A stretch of 64,000 nucleotides of DNA from Pseudovibrio sp000156235 (GTDB lineage: Bacteria > Pseudomonadota > Alphaproteobacteria > Rhizobiales > Stappiaceae): contig NZ_DS996814.1 of assembly GCF_000156235.1 (NCBI RefSeq), forward strand, positions 1 through 64,000. Reading direction: 5' to 3'. The translations under genes were made by a program, and so were the position numbers. Below are positions 54,731 to 63,343 of the stretch, piece after piece; the stretch's first letter is position 1, and every line of letters begins with the position of its first letter. A model generated the notes under the pieces. It made no database searches. It had not been told where the DNA came from and worked only from the letters and a program-made list of their open reading frames with translations.

Positions 54731-57700
54731 ATGGCTGCAGATAAAATGCCTCTCGAAGGCGACAACAGCTACGGTTTCAAACGTGGTGTAGGCAAGGACT
54801 ACTTTGGGGGAGCTCCTGGCATCACCACCATTCGTTTTGATGGTGACCTCACTCTGAGTGATTTCAAGATTCGCCTGGAAGGTGGCGATCTGGTTTTTTA
54901 TCTTATCGATCCGGCCAACCCAAACCAGCCGCTGAGCGAAATTGCCGATGTCTTCTACTTCGACAACTGGATCGCAAACGATCATGGCATCGAACGGTTT
55001 GAGTTTTCTGATGGGACCACTCTGTCGAAATTTACAGTTCAGAGTGACGGCCGATTGAAACTCTATGGCTCCGATGGCGATGATACCTTTGTCGGAACTT
55101 CTGGCAGAGATGAAATCTACGGAAGTGAAGGCGCAGATACGATTGATGGTCAAGGCGGTACCGATATTATCAACTATCTCCTGTCAGACGCTGGCGTGAC
55201 CGTTAATCTCGCAACAGGCCAAGGTTCTGGTGGTTACGCTGAAGGCGATCAGATCTCAAACGTAGAGTCCATCATTGGCTCCTATCATGACGACGTTCTG
55301 ATTGGCGATGACGGCAATAACAACCTGTTTGCACAAAACGGTAATGACCATTTGGAAGGCGGAGGCGGTGATGACTGGCTCAACGCCTATGGCTCAGGTT
55401 CAGACTACCTTGATGGCGGCTCAGGCAACGACACAGTGCGTTATCGCTGGTCCCGATCTGGCGTCACTATCGACCTGACTGATCAGTCAAACAATGCCGG
55501 AGATGCTGCAGGTGATGTCTACGTCTCCATCGAAAACGTCATGGGCAGCAATAGCTATGATGACCATATCACCGGCGATGCTGGTGACAACAAGATCTGG
55601 GGCTACGGTGGCAACGACACCCTTGATGGCGGTGATGGCAACGACACTATCCTTGGCGGAAACGGCAATGACGTCCTAAAAGCCGGTAATGGTGTCGATT
55701 ATCTCGATGGTGGAGCCGGTGATGATGAGTTCTATTATGGTGAAGGCACCACTACTTTCCGCTATGAACTTGGCGATGGAAACGACACTATCCATGCCAA
55801 CCACGATGTAGATGCTTCCTATAATGACAAAGTGGTCTTCGGCCCAGGCATCTCCCCTGCCGACATCACTGTTACGCGCCAAGGAGAAGGCACAGACAAG
55901 TACGGTAATGAACGCGACAATCTTGATCTCCTGCTGACATTCAAAGATGGCGGTACATTGCTCATCAAGGAAGCTTTCTTCTACGGACCGAATGGCTTTG
56001 CCTTCGGAGAGCTCCATTTTTCAGATGGCACTATCTGGAACTGGGAAAGCTTCAACAAGATGCGCTTTGAGAATGCGAGTGATGAGGCTGAAGAACTCGT
56101 AGGGACCTTAAGTGACGACGTGATTAATGGTCTTGGTGGCGATGATCAAATCCAAGGATACTCGGGTAATGACCACCTTCTAGGTGGTGCCGGAAATGAC
56201 ACGCTTGACGGTGCTGAAGGAAATGACCACCTCGAAGGTGGTACTGGCAATGACACGCTAAAAGGTTGGACAGGCAACAACATCCTTGATGGTGGCGATG
56301 GCAACGACACTTTCTTTAGTAGCACGGATGGCGAAGACCAAATTATTGGAGGAAGCGGAGATGATGCCGTTTACGTATCTGGCAGTAAAGCAACTGTTAC
56401 TGGAGGTACTGGTGATGACATCATTGATGTCAGCGGAACGGAAATCACCGTTCACTATGATTTAGGCGACGGCAATGACATCATTGACTTAAACTACTCT
56501 GATGACAGCGCACGTACCAATAAAGTCATTTTTGGAGCAGGTATTTCAGCTGATGAGATCATCGTTATGCGTTTGGGCAAAGGCACAGACAAATATGGCA
56601 ACTCGCGCGATGATCTCGACCTTCTTCTAACTTTTAAAGATGGCGGAACGTTACGTCTCAATGATGTCTTCATCTATGGACCAAATGGCTTTGCCTTCGG
56701 AGAACTCCAGTTCGCAGATGGTACTGTCTGGAACTGGGAGACCTTCAACAAAATGCGTTTTGAAAACGCAGGGGATGAAGGTGAAGAACTCGCTGGCACT
56801 CTGGGTGATGACGTGATTGATGGCCGAGGCGGTGACGATAAAATCGACGGTTACACCGGTGACGACCACCTCATTGGCGGTGCTGGAAACGACACACTCC
56901 AAGGACACGAAGGGGACGATCATCTTGAAGGGGGGGCCGGCAACGATAAGCTGAGTAGTTCCGCTGGCAACAACATACTTGACGGGGGAGACGGCAACGA
57001 CACCTTCTTCAGCATCACTTATGGTGAAGATCAGATCCTCGGTGGAAGCGGAGACGACACTATTTATGCAGTAACGGGCGCTTCCGTTATCACCGGTGGA
57101 GAAGGTGATGATATAATCAACGTCTCTACAGCAAGGGTTGCCGTTCATTATGACCTAGGCGATGGCAACGATATTGTTGACTTCTGGTATCCCGAACGAC
57201 TGAAGGAAGAAAATCACAAGGTCATACTTGGCTCCAGCATCTCATCTGATGAGGTCACTCTTACGCGTGCAAATGGCACATCAACCAGTCTTTTGCTGAC
57301 TTTCAAAGACGGTGGAACCTTACAACTGAAATCTGTCATAGATCCAGATACGCTGCGCTTGAACTTCGGTGAAATCGAGTTTGCAGATGGAACTATCTGG
57401 AACTGGGAAGATATCAATGAAAGACTCCTTGATAATCTGAGCGATCAAGCAGACCACATTGGAGGTACAAGCGGGGATGACATCATTGATGCACTTGGTG
57501 GCGATGATCGTGTCTATGGTGAAGATGGGAATGACCACATCTCAGGCGGTGATGGCAACGACATCATAATTGGTGGAGATGGAGACGACGTCCTCAATGG
57601 TGGAGATGGCAACGATACCTTGAATGCCGGTGAAGGTGATGATCATCTTGAAGGTGGAGCGGGTGATGATACACTCGAAGGATATAGCGGCAAAAATATC

Positions 57701-58588
57701 CTTGATGGCGGAGATGGTGACGACGTCATCGTTAGTTTCTCAAGCGAGAATAATAAGCTACTCGGAGGTGCAGGTAACGACAACATATTCGCACATGGTG
57801 GTTCATCCATAATTGAAGGCGGGACAGGCGACGACTTCATTTTCTATCGCAGAAAAGATGCAACATTCCTCTATAATCTGGGGGATGGCAACGACACGCT
57901 TGAAGCAAGCTCTTATGCAGTGCAGCCAAATAAAATTGTATTTGGTGCAGATATTTCGCCGAGCTCCGTCGTTGTTGCATACATGGGAGACCAAAAAGAG
58001 GATCTCCAACTGACATTTGCTGACGGTGGGACAATTGTCATCATTGGAGCTTTCCACCATAGAACGTCGCAGTTTGACTTTGGAGAGTTTCATTTCGCTG
58101 ATGGTACTATCTGGACCGGAGATGACATTAGCCAGAAGCTTGAAAATATAAGTGAAAGCGCAAGCCCATCAGATGAAATTGGCACTTATCTGGTTTTCTC
58201 TGATTATGCGGAATTTTATTCAACAAACTCGCTGGATGACCTGACTATCTTTGCCGGCGCTGGTGATGACATCATTGAATCTGGCGGTGGCGATGATCAA
58301 ATTCATGGTGAAGCCGGTGATGACACTCTGACTGGAGGCGAAGGCAACGATGCGTTCTATTTCGGTGCTAACTTCGGAAAGGATGTCATTAAAGACTTCA
58401 CTGCGGGAGCAGGTTCTGTTGACACCATCTACTTCAGCGAAGGCACTTTCGACAGCTATGCTGATGTAATTGCAGCAGCGAGTGAAGTTGGAGGCGATAC
58501 TGTCATTCAACTCGACAATGACAACTCTTTAACTCTTCAGAATGTCTCGATAGCTGATCTGCACGCAGACGATTTTGCGTTCGCTTAA
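54731..58588 (+). CDS. Large RTX (haemolysin-type calcium-binding repeat) protein
   Basis: The 1285-residue acidic protein has no Sec signal. After a 110-residue N-terminal domain (FKIRLEGGDLVFYLIDPANP) come many nonapeptide repeats of type GGxGNDxLxG, which bind calcium and fold outside the cell. Between them are four roughly 230-residue modules, each with a haemolysin-related block (KVVFGPGISPADITVTRQ, LLLTFKDGGTL, LHFSDGTIWNWE). The C-terminus, DNSLTLQNVSIADLHADDFAFA, is nearly the same as in the next gene and is probably the type I secretion signal. No ABC exporter or TolC gene is nearby. Catalytic domains were not seen, so adhesion or matrix roles are more likely than toxin. Confidence 0.88.
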   Translation: MAADKMPLEGDNSYGFKRGVGKDYFGGAPGITTIRFDGDLTLSDFKIRLEGGDLVFYLIDPANPNQPLSEIADVFYFDNWIANDHGIERFEFSDGTTLSKFTVQSDGRLKLYGSDGDDTFVGTSGRDEIYGSEGADTIDGQGGTDIINYLLSDAGVTVNLATGQGSGGYAEGDQISNVESIIGSYHDDVLIGDDGNNNLFAQNGNDHLEGGGGDDWLNAYGSGSDYLDGGSGNDTVRYRWSRSGVTIDLTDQSNNAGDAAGDVYVSIENVMGSNSYDDHITGDAGDNKIWGYGGNDTLDGGDGNDTILGGNGNDVLKAGNGVDYLDGGAGDDEFYYGEGTTTFRYELGDGNDTIHANHDVDASYNDKVVFGPGISPADITVTRQGEGTDKYGNERDNLDLLLTFKDGGTLLIKEAFFYGPNGFAFGELHFSDGTIWNWESFNKMRFENASDEAEELVGTLSDDVINGLGGDDQIQGYSGNDHLLGGAGNDTLDGAEGNDHLEGGTGNDTLKGWTGNNILDGGDGNDTFFSSTDGEDQIIGGSGDDAVYVSGSKATVTGGTGDDIIDVSGTEITVHYDLGDGNDIIDLNYSDDSARTNKVIFGAGISADEIIVMRLGKGTDKYGNSRDDLDLLLTFKDGGTLRLNDVFIYGPNGFAFGELQFADGTVWNWETFNKMRFENAGDEGEELAGTLGDDVIDGRGGDDKIDGYTGDDHLIGGAGNDTLQGHEGDDHLEGGAGNDKLSSSAGNNILDGGDGNDTFFSITYGEDQILGGSGDDTIYAVTGASVITGGEGDDIINVSTARVAVHYDLGDGNDIVDFWYPERLKEENHKVILGSSISSDEVTLTRANGTSTSLLLTFKDGGTLQLKSVIDPDTLRLNFGEIEFADGTIWNWEDINERLLDNLSDQADHIGGTSGDDIIDALGGDDRVYGEDGNDHISGGDGNDIIIGGDGDDVLNGGDGNDTLNAGEGDDHLEGGAGDDTLEGYSGKNILDGGDGDDVIVSFSSENNKLLGGAGNDNIFAHGGSSIIEGGTGDDFIFYRRKDATFLYNLGDGNDTLEASSYAVQPNKIVFGADISPSSVVVAYMGDQKEDLQLTFADGGTIVIIGAFHHRTSQFDFGEFHFADGTIWTGDDISQKLENISESASPSDEIGTYLVFSDYAEFYSTNSLDDLTIFAGAGDDIIESGGGDDQIHGEAGDDTLTGGEGNDAFYFGANFGKDVIKDFTAGAGSVDTIYFSEGTFDSYADVIAAASEVGGDTVIQLDNDNSLTLQNVSIADLHADDFAFA
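55766..58145 (+). repeat. Four tandem modules in the RTX protein, about 700 bases each
   Basis: Each module contains RTX nonapeptides, an HYDLGDGND-type start, the haemolysin-related block and a DGTxWNWE-like end (near 56028, 56724, 57391 and, as DGTIWTGDD, 58106). Modules 1 and 2 are most alike (KGTDKYGN, FKDGGTL, YGPNGFAFGEL shared); module 4 is the most diverged. Confidence 0.8.
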
Positions 58589-58613
58589 GTAATGTCATTT
58601 TCTTAGGTGATAA

Positions 58614-58645
58614 AGCCTCAGCGCACTGCGCTGGGGCTGTTTATT
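58614..58645 (+). terminator. Terminator after the large RTX gene
   Basis: AGCC-CAGCGC pairs with GCGCTG-GGCT (11-base arms, one mismatch) around ACT, followed by GTTTATT. Confidence 0.75.
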
Positions 58646-58820
58646 CGGTTATTGAGCATAAACAGTTGTGTCACTCCCCCTGAACCGATGATCCTCTAAC
58701 GCATTGTATTTGGGAAATTTCGATGAAATCGCTAAATCCATTCGTTAATTGACATCAGCTTTGCCCATCATTTTAATCTCAGTTCCCTCAAAGATAAATT
58801 CTTAACTCACTCAGGGTCAG

Positions 58821-58893
58821 CTATACACAATCATGGGCTGCATAAATAATATGTGCAATCTGCACATTTATAAAAATTTATGAAACTCGAGGA
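58821..58893 (+). promoter_or_regulatory. Conserved leader of the small RTX gene (copy 2)
   Basis: The counterpart of 54652-54724, aligned without gaps to the same distance before the start codon. The spacer from 58646 to 58820 shows nothing else recognisable. Confidence 0.6.
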
Positions 58894-58901
58894 TTGTGGC
58901 C

Positions 58902-60221
58902 ATGAATATCCAACTCGGAAGTGGCGATGAGAACTATTCTACTACCAGTTCTGAAGACCACCATGTATTAGCCGGTGCAGGCAACGACACCATTGTAACT
59001 GCTGCAGGCAATGATCAACTCTACGGGGAAGAAGGTGACGACTACCTAGACGGAGGTAGTGGCAATGACATTTTGTCTGGCGGTGCCGGGCACAATACTT
59101 ACTTCTTCGACAGAGACTATGACAAAGACGTTATTAAGGATACTTTGGGCAGTGATGTCGTGAAATTTGGTGCCGGCATAACAATGGATAACATCAGGAT
59201 TGCTGCCGGCGGACCTGATAACAAAGATCTGAAGATTTACCTTATTGATCCATCAAATCCAGACCAGCCCTTCGATGAGATTGCAGATGTTCTGACAATT
59301 GAGAATGGTGTGAGCAATCAAATCTTGGCTGGTCAGTTTGTGTTTGATGATGGTTCGACATTGCCAAAATTCGAAGTCCATGAAGATGGAAGCCTCAGGT
59401 ACTTTGGTACTGATGAAGACGACACTTTCGTCGGCTCTGATGCAGACGAAGAGATTTACGGAAGCGCTGGCATCGATATTATCGATGGCGGTGGTGGTCG
59501 TAATGCCATCAGATACAACAATTCTGCCGAAGCTGTATCAGTCAATCTGGCGACTGGTGAGATGTCCGGTGGCGATGCCGAAGGTGATCAGCTCACGAAC
59601 ATAAGCCAAGTATTCGGATCTGAACATAATGACACAATCATTGGCGACGACAATAATAACGGACTTTATGGTCTTGATGGTGACGACCATCTGGAAGGCG
59701 GTGGCGGAGACGACTGGCTGAACGCTTACGGGTCCGGTTCTGACTATCTCGATGGCGGTTCCGGTAATGATACTGTTCGCTATCGCTGGTCTGAAGCTGC
59801 AGTAACTGTCGATCTTGCAGATCAGGCTAACAACACTGGCGATGCTGCTGGCGATACCTATGTGTCCATTGAAAATGTCATGGGAACAGACAAGTTCGAT
59901 GACATCATTATTGGAGATGCCGGTAACAACAAACTTTGGGGTTATGGCGGTAACGACACCCTTACAGGTGGTGACGGCAATGATACTTTCCTGTTTGAAA
60001 CCAACTTTGAACACGACACCATCACAGACTTCACTGTTGGTGCTGGTTCAGATGACACGATCCGTTTCACCGAGGATAGCTTCGTTAGCTTTGAAGACGT
60101 TCTTGCTACAGCGAGCCAAGTCGGTACTGACACCGTCATTCAACTGAATGATGACAACTCGATAACTCTTCAGAATGTTTCTGTTGCTGATCTTCATGCA
60201 GATGACTTTGCGTTTGCTTAA
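58902..60221 (+). CDS. Small RTX calcium-binding repeat protein, paralogue of the preceding gene
   Basis: The 439-residue acidic protein starts directly with RTX repeats (HVLAGAGNDTIVTAAGND). It then carries the same domain as its neighbour's N-terminus (DLKIYLIDPSNPDQPFDEIADV and YFGTDEDDTFVGSDADEEIYG). It shares a long block with the large protein (DDHLEGGGGDDWLNAYGSGS, RYRW, VYVSIENVMG-like) and the C-terminus DNSITLQNVSVADLHADDFAFA. The four haemolysin-related modules of the large protein are absent. It is probably exported by the same type I system. ATG at 58902 is used; a GTG two codons earlier is in frame. Confidence 0.87.
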   Translation: MNIQLGSGDENYSTTSSEDHHVLAGAGNDTIVTAAGNDQLYGEEGDDYLDGGSGNDILSGGAGHNTYFFDRDYDKDVIKDTLGSDVVKFGAGITMDNIRIAAGGPDNKDLKIYLIDPSNPDQPFDEIADVLTIENGVSNQILAGQFVFDDGSTLPKFEVHEDGSLRYFGTDEDDTFVGSDADEEIYGSAGIDIIDGGGGRNAIRYNNSAEAVSVNLATGEMSGGDAEGDQLTNISQVFGSEHNDTIIGDDNNNGLYGLDGDDHLEGGGGDDWLNAYGSGSDYLDGGSGNDTVRYRWSEAAVTVDLADQANNTGDAAGDTYVSIENVMGTDKFDDIIIGDAGNNKLWGYGGNDTLTGGDGNDTFLFETNFEHDTITDFTVGAGSDDTIRFTEDSFVSFEDVLATASQVGTDTVIQLNDDNSITLQNVSVADLHADDFAFA

Positions 60222-60245
60222 GTAATCTCGATTTCTTCGGAGAAT

Positions 60246-60277
60246 AAGCCCCGGTGTATTACGCCGGGGCTTTTTTG
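60246..60277 (+). terminator. Terminator after the small RTX gene
   Basis: AAGCCCCGG pairs perfectly with CCGGGGCTT around a nine-base loop, then six T. Confidence 0.9.
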
Positions 60278-60432
60278 TGGGTCGAGCCGGAGTGGCATAC
60301 CTTTTCATGAAGAGTGGCTGGTGGGTAACAGCGGCTGGGAGACTTGGCGGATAGGTGGGCTTTTTCTTGATAAGCCTGTGGGATTTCAATAGCTATATTT
60401 TGATTTCGAGTAATGGATTGAAGGTAAGCGGT

Positions 60433-61266
60433 ATGCGTGATGAGCGGGATTTGGCGGAGACGCTGGGGGTGCAGAGCAATCTTCTAGTTGGGCGGGGTGT
60501 GAGTGAGATTGAGGCTCATCCGGACCGGATCGTACTGCGCATGCCAGAGGAGCCTTTTTGCTGGTCGGGGAACATGGTTTTCTTCCGGGGTGATAAGGTG
60601 GATCCGGAAGCCCAGATCGCTCAATTCCAAAAGGATTTTCCTAGGGCTGCGCATACCATGTTTGGCTGGGATACGCCGAATATGACAATCGGAGCGGAGC
60701 ATTCGGCTTTCACGGATCTTGGGTATGAGCTTGAGCAAATGGATGTTCTAAGCCTGACCGGCCCGCTCAACCGTGCTGCAGTTCCAGAAGGGATAGTGAT
60801 ACGCCCAATCATCTCTGAGAAAGATTGGGAGCAGGTCATCGCCCTCCAGATCGATACAGCAGTTGAGCAAGGCTATGATCGCGACAGTTTTGGGTCGTAT
60901 ACACGCACCCGATTTGAAGCGCGTCGTCGTCAGGTACAGGAAGGATCACTGAACTGGTTTGGTGCGTTCGATGGAGATCTGCTTGTCGCGGATCTGGGCA
61001 TCTACCGGGATGCAGTTGTTTCGCGCTTTCAGGAGGTTGAGACGCGCCCTAGCCATCGCACGCGCGGTATCTGTGCAGCTTTGGTGACTGCAGGTGTGGA
61101 TTGGGCGAAAGCGGAGTATCCAGCAACTGTGCCGGTGCTGCAGGCTTTCAGTGATGGCCCAGCGGGACGGATTTACCGGCGCTGTGGCTTTGAGCATCGT
61201 GAGACGCTCGTAATGGCTATTCTTCCGCCTCAGGGGACTTATGAGCGCCCTGAGGACGATGCCTGA
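60433..61266 (+). CDS. GNAT family N-acetyltransferase
   Basis: The 277-residue protein has an N-terminal half of unclear fold (RIVLRMPEEPFCWSGNMVFF) and a C-terminal GNAT domain with FQEVETRPSHRTRGICAALV as the CoA-binding loop and GRIYRRCGFEHRE as motif B. The substrate is unknown. The start at 60433 is set by AAGGTAAG upstream rather than an earlier ATG. It stands apart from the RTX genes behind their terminator. Confidence 0.8.
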   Translation: MRDERDLAETLGVQSNLLVGRGVSEIEAHPDRIVLRMPEEPFCWSGNMVFFRGDKVDPEAQIAQFQKDFPRAAHTMFGWDTPNMTIGAEHSAFTDLGYELEQMDVLSLTGPLNRAAVPEGIVIRPIISEKDWEQVIALQIDTAVEQGYDRDSFGSYTRTRFEARRRQVQEGSLNWFGAFDGDLLVADLGIYRDAVVSRFQEVETRPSHRTRGICAALVTAGVDWAKAEYPATVPVLQAFSDGPAGRIYRRCGFEHRETLVMAILPPQGTYERPEDDA

Positions 61267-61325
61267 CGGGAACGTCAGAGGGGAGAGATCCTCTCCCCCT
61301 TGCCGCTTGGCCTAATAATGGCTCT

Positions 61326-61982
61326 TTACGCCTTTACAGGCCGTGTCAGAGCTTCTCGCTTTGCTTCCACCACTTCGCGGCAGCAGCAGCCTTCCAGGTG
61401 GTCGTTGACCATTCCCATAGCTTGCATGAAGGCATAGACGGTGGTTGGGCCGACGAAGGACCAGCCGCGTTTTTTAAGGTCCTTGGAAATGGCTGTTGAG
61501 ATCTCCGTTTTGCCCAGTTGGCGCAGGTTGGCGTAATCGCAGACGTCCGGCCGCTGATCCGGGGTCGGTTCCCACTTCCAGAAGTAAGCTGCTAGGGAGC
61601 CGAACTCCTCACGCATTTCCAAGGCGCGGTTGGCGTTGTTGATGGTGGAGGTGATCTTACCGCGATGGCGGATGATGCCCTCATCTTTCACAAGGCGTTC
61701 GATATCGTTCTGCGTGAACTTCGCGACTTTCTCAAAATCAAAGCCAGCAAAGGCAGCGCGGAAGTTTTCGCGTTTGCGCAGGATGGTGATCCAGGATAGG
61801 CCGGACTGGAAGCCTTCAAGGCAGATCTTCTCAAACAAACGGATGTCGTTGGTGACCGGATGGCCCCATTCGTTGTCGTGATAGGCCTGATAGAACGGGT
61901 CTCCTCCATGCCACCAGCAGCGGTCCTTGCCGTCTTCTCCGCGGATCAGTCCTTCAGCAATCGGTTCTGAGCTCTGGTCCAT
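61326..61982 (-). CDS. tag: DNA-3-methyladenine glycosylase I
   Basis: The 218-residue enzyme excises 3-methyladenine from alkylated DNA. The Tag signature is complete: DRCWWHGGDPFYQAYHDNEW near the N-terminus, FEKICLEGFQSGLSWITILR, and near the end KKRGWSFVGPTTVYAFMQA with the conserved late zinc residues (DHLEGCCCR). AGGGC precedes the ATG at 61982. It is convergent with the GNAT gene. Confidence 0.95.
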   Translation of the reverse strand: MDQSSEPIAEGLIRGEDGKDRCWWHGGDPFYQAYHDNEWGHPVTNDIRLFEKICLEGFQSGLSWITILRKRENFRAAFAGFDFEKVAKFTQNDIERLVKDEGIIRHRGKITSTINNANRALEMREEFGSLAAYFWKWEPTPDQRPDVCDYANLRQLGKTEISTAISKDLKKRGWSFVGPTTVYAFMQAMGMVNDHLEGCCCREVVEAKREALTRPVKA

Positions 61983-62142
61983 TGCCCTGCCCTTCTTGTC
62001 AATTTTTCTTTGCGCATCGGTATCACCACAAACAGGTATCTGCCTGCTCATAAAACGCGCCAAAATGTTTATGTTATGTTCTCATATAAAGCATTGGCTT
62101 GCCGAAATAGCAAGCCATCTGCATCTATCTTTTTTGAGAGGA

Positions 62143-62892
62143 TCAGTCGAACAGGGCGTCGATGTCGTCCTGAGTGACGGTGCCTGCTTCCACATCCAGA
62201 GCCGGACCGTGGAGTAGAGCTGAGTCGTCGCCTTCTTTTTCTGCATTGATGCGATCGCTGATTTCCTTGAAGCTTTCGATGCCGCCCCAGATCTCGATCA
62301 TGCGGATGATGCGCTCTTCCACGAAGGAGAGCGTGTTCACTACTTTGCTGATACGCTGGCCAGTCAAATCCTGGAAGTTACAGGCTTCGAAGATAGACAC
62401 CACTTGCTCGTGAATATCGGTAACCAGACCTTCGTGCTCGGATGGAACCATCGGCATAACGGTTGCCGCGCTCTGGTCGATGACTTCTGCCGCGGACAGG
62501 ATTTGTTCGGTCGCCCCTTCAGTACCGGAAACGATCGCGCCCAGCTCCAACGTTACACGGCCTCGTTCGTCGTTATCGACGCTGGCTTTGTTGTGGAGGG
62601 CAGCAATCTCAGTTTTGGTTTCGGCTATGGCTTCGTAGATGGCGTCCAGCTCGCGCTTGAGCTTGGCTGCTTCGCCGATCTCTTCACGCAGCTCTTCCGC
62701 GACGCGTCGCGAGAGTTCCTGTGGGTCTGTGTCTGGCGAGCTCAGCATTTCCTTCAGGCTGGCGATTTCTTCCATCACCTGCTGGTGGCGTGCGGCCTCA
62801 CCATTATCCTGGATTGGCGATCCAATCTCGGCACGTGCATTGTGCGCTCCGAACTGAGCCTCCGCACGAAAGGTTTTTCTTACAACTGACAT
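62143..62892 (-). CDS. Second CheZ-type phosphatase homologue
   Basis: The 249-residue helical protein shares the CheZ catalytic block FEACNFQDLTGQRISKVV with the product at 17054, and a similar C-terminus (TVTQDDIDALFD) that would bind CheY. The N-terminal 60 residues are different and less conserved. No cheY or other chemotaxis gene is adjacent, so the partner may be another receiver protein. The start at 62892 (MSVVRK) follows a GGGGTTGGG stretch; an in-frame ATG at 62916 is an alternative. Confidence 0.8.
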   Translation of the reverse strand: MSVVRKTFRAEAQFGAHNARAEIGSPIQDNGEAARHQQVMEEIASLKEMLSSPDTDPQELSRRVAEELREEIGEAAKLKRELDAIYEAIAETKTEIAALHNKASVDNDERGRVTLELGAIVSGTEGATEQILSAAEVIDQSAATVMPMVPSEHEGLVTDIHEQVVSIFEACNFQDLTGQRISKVVNTLSFVEERIIRMIEIWGGIESFKEISDRINAEKEGDDSALLHGPALDVEAGTVTQDDIDALFD

Positions 62893-63343
62893 CCCAACCC
62901 CGAACTCATGAAGCATAACTGCTTCTTACTGAAAGCCACATCGCTGCTATTCCTGCCCAACGATGCGCCCTCTTTGTTTGCCGCCTTACCTTTTTGCAAA
63001 CTGGCACAGGTTTGCGAAAGGAGGCCATAAATTACAGATATTAAACAGCATTCCCGGTCACAGACGCGCTCATGCACCCATAGGTTTTAATGGGTACGAT
63101 TCGCAATCCTGCACTCGGGCTATCTCTCACATACTTCTTAGAGTGTTAATTATTACCTTAGATTTATCAGCATTGATTTTTAGGGATAATTTTGACGTTT
63201 TCGCCGCACAACTCAGTAACAATCGGTTAACCTTAGTTTGAACTCGCATAAATAACATTGATAATTTTAACTATTACTAGAGTTGCAAGCCCTAGGTTTT
63301 CCCGCAGGCATTTGGCCATTGGCAAGGACCAAAGGAGCGTGGA
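62893..63343. other. Divergent spacer, about 450 bases
   Basis: It lies between cheZ-like and L,D-transpeptidase genes. The right half is AT-rich (about 63130-63280) and should contain both promoters. No gene or stable RNA is evident. Confidence 0.4.

Noticed and set aside
54710..54780. Upstream ATG in the shared RTX leader (ATGAAACTCGAGGA) as a conserved small ORF
   Set aside because: In the second gene it gives only about 16 codons, and in the first it runs out of frame into the gene. The conservation is better explained by the GAGGA ribosome site.
54731..58588. RTX toxin (haemolysin)
   Set aside because: No hydrophobic pore-forming region, acylation site, acyltransferase gene or protease/lipase domain is visible.
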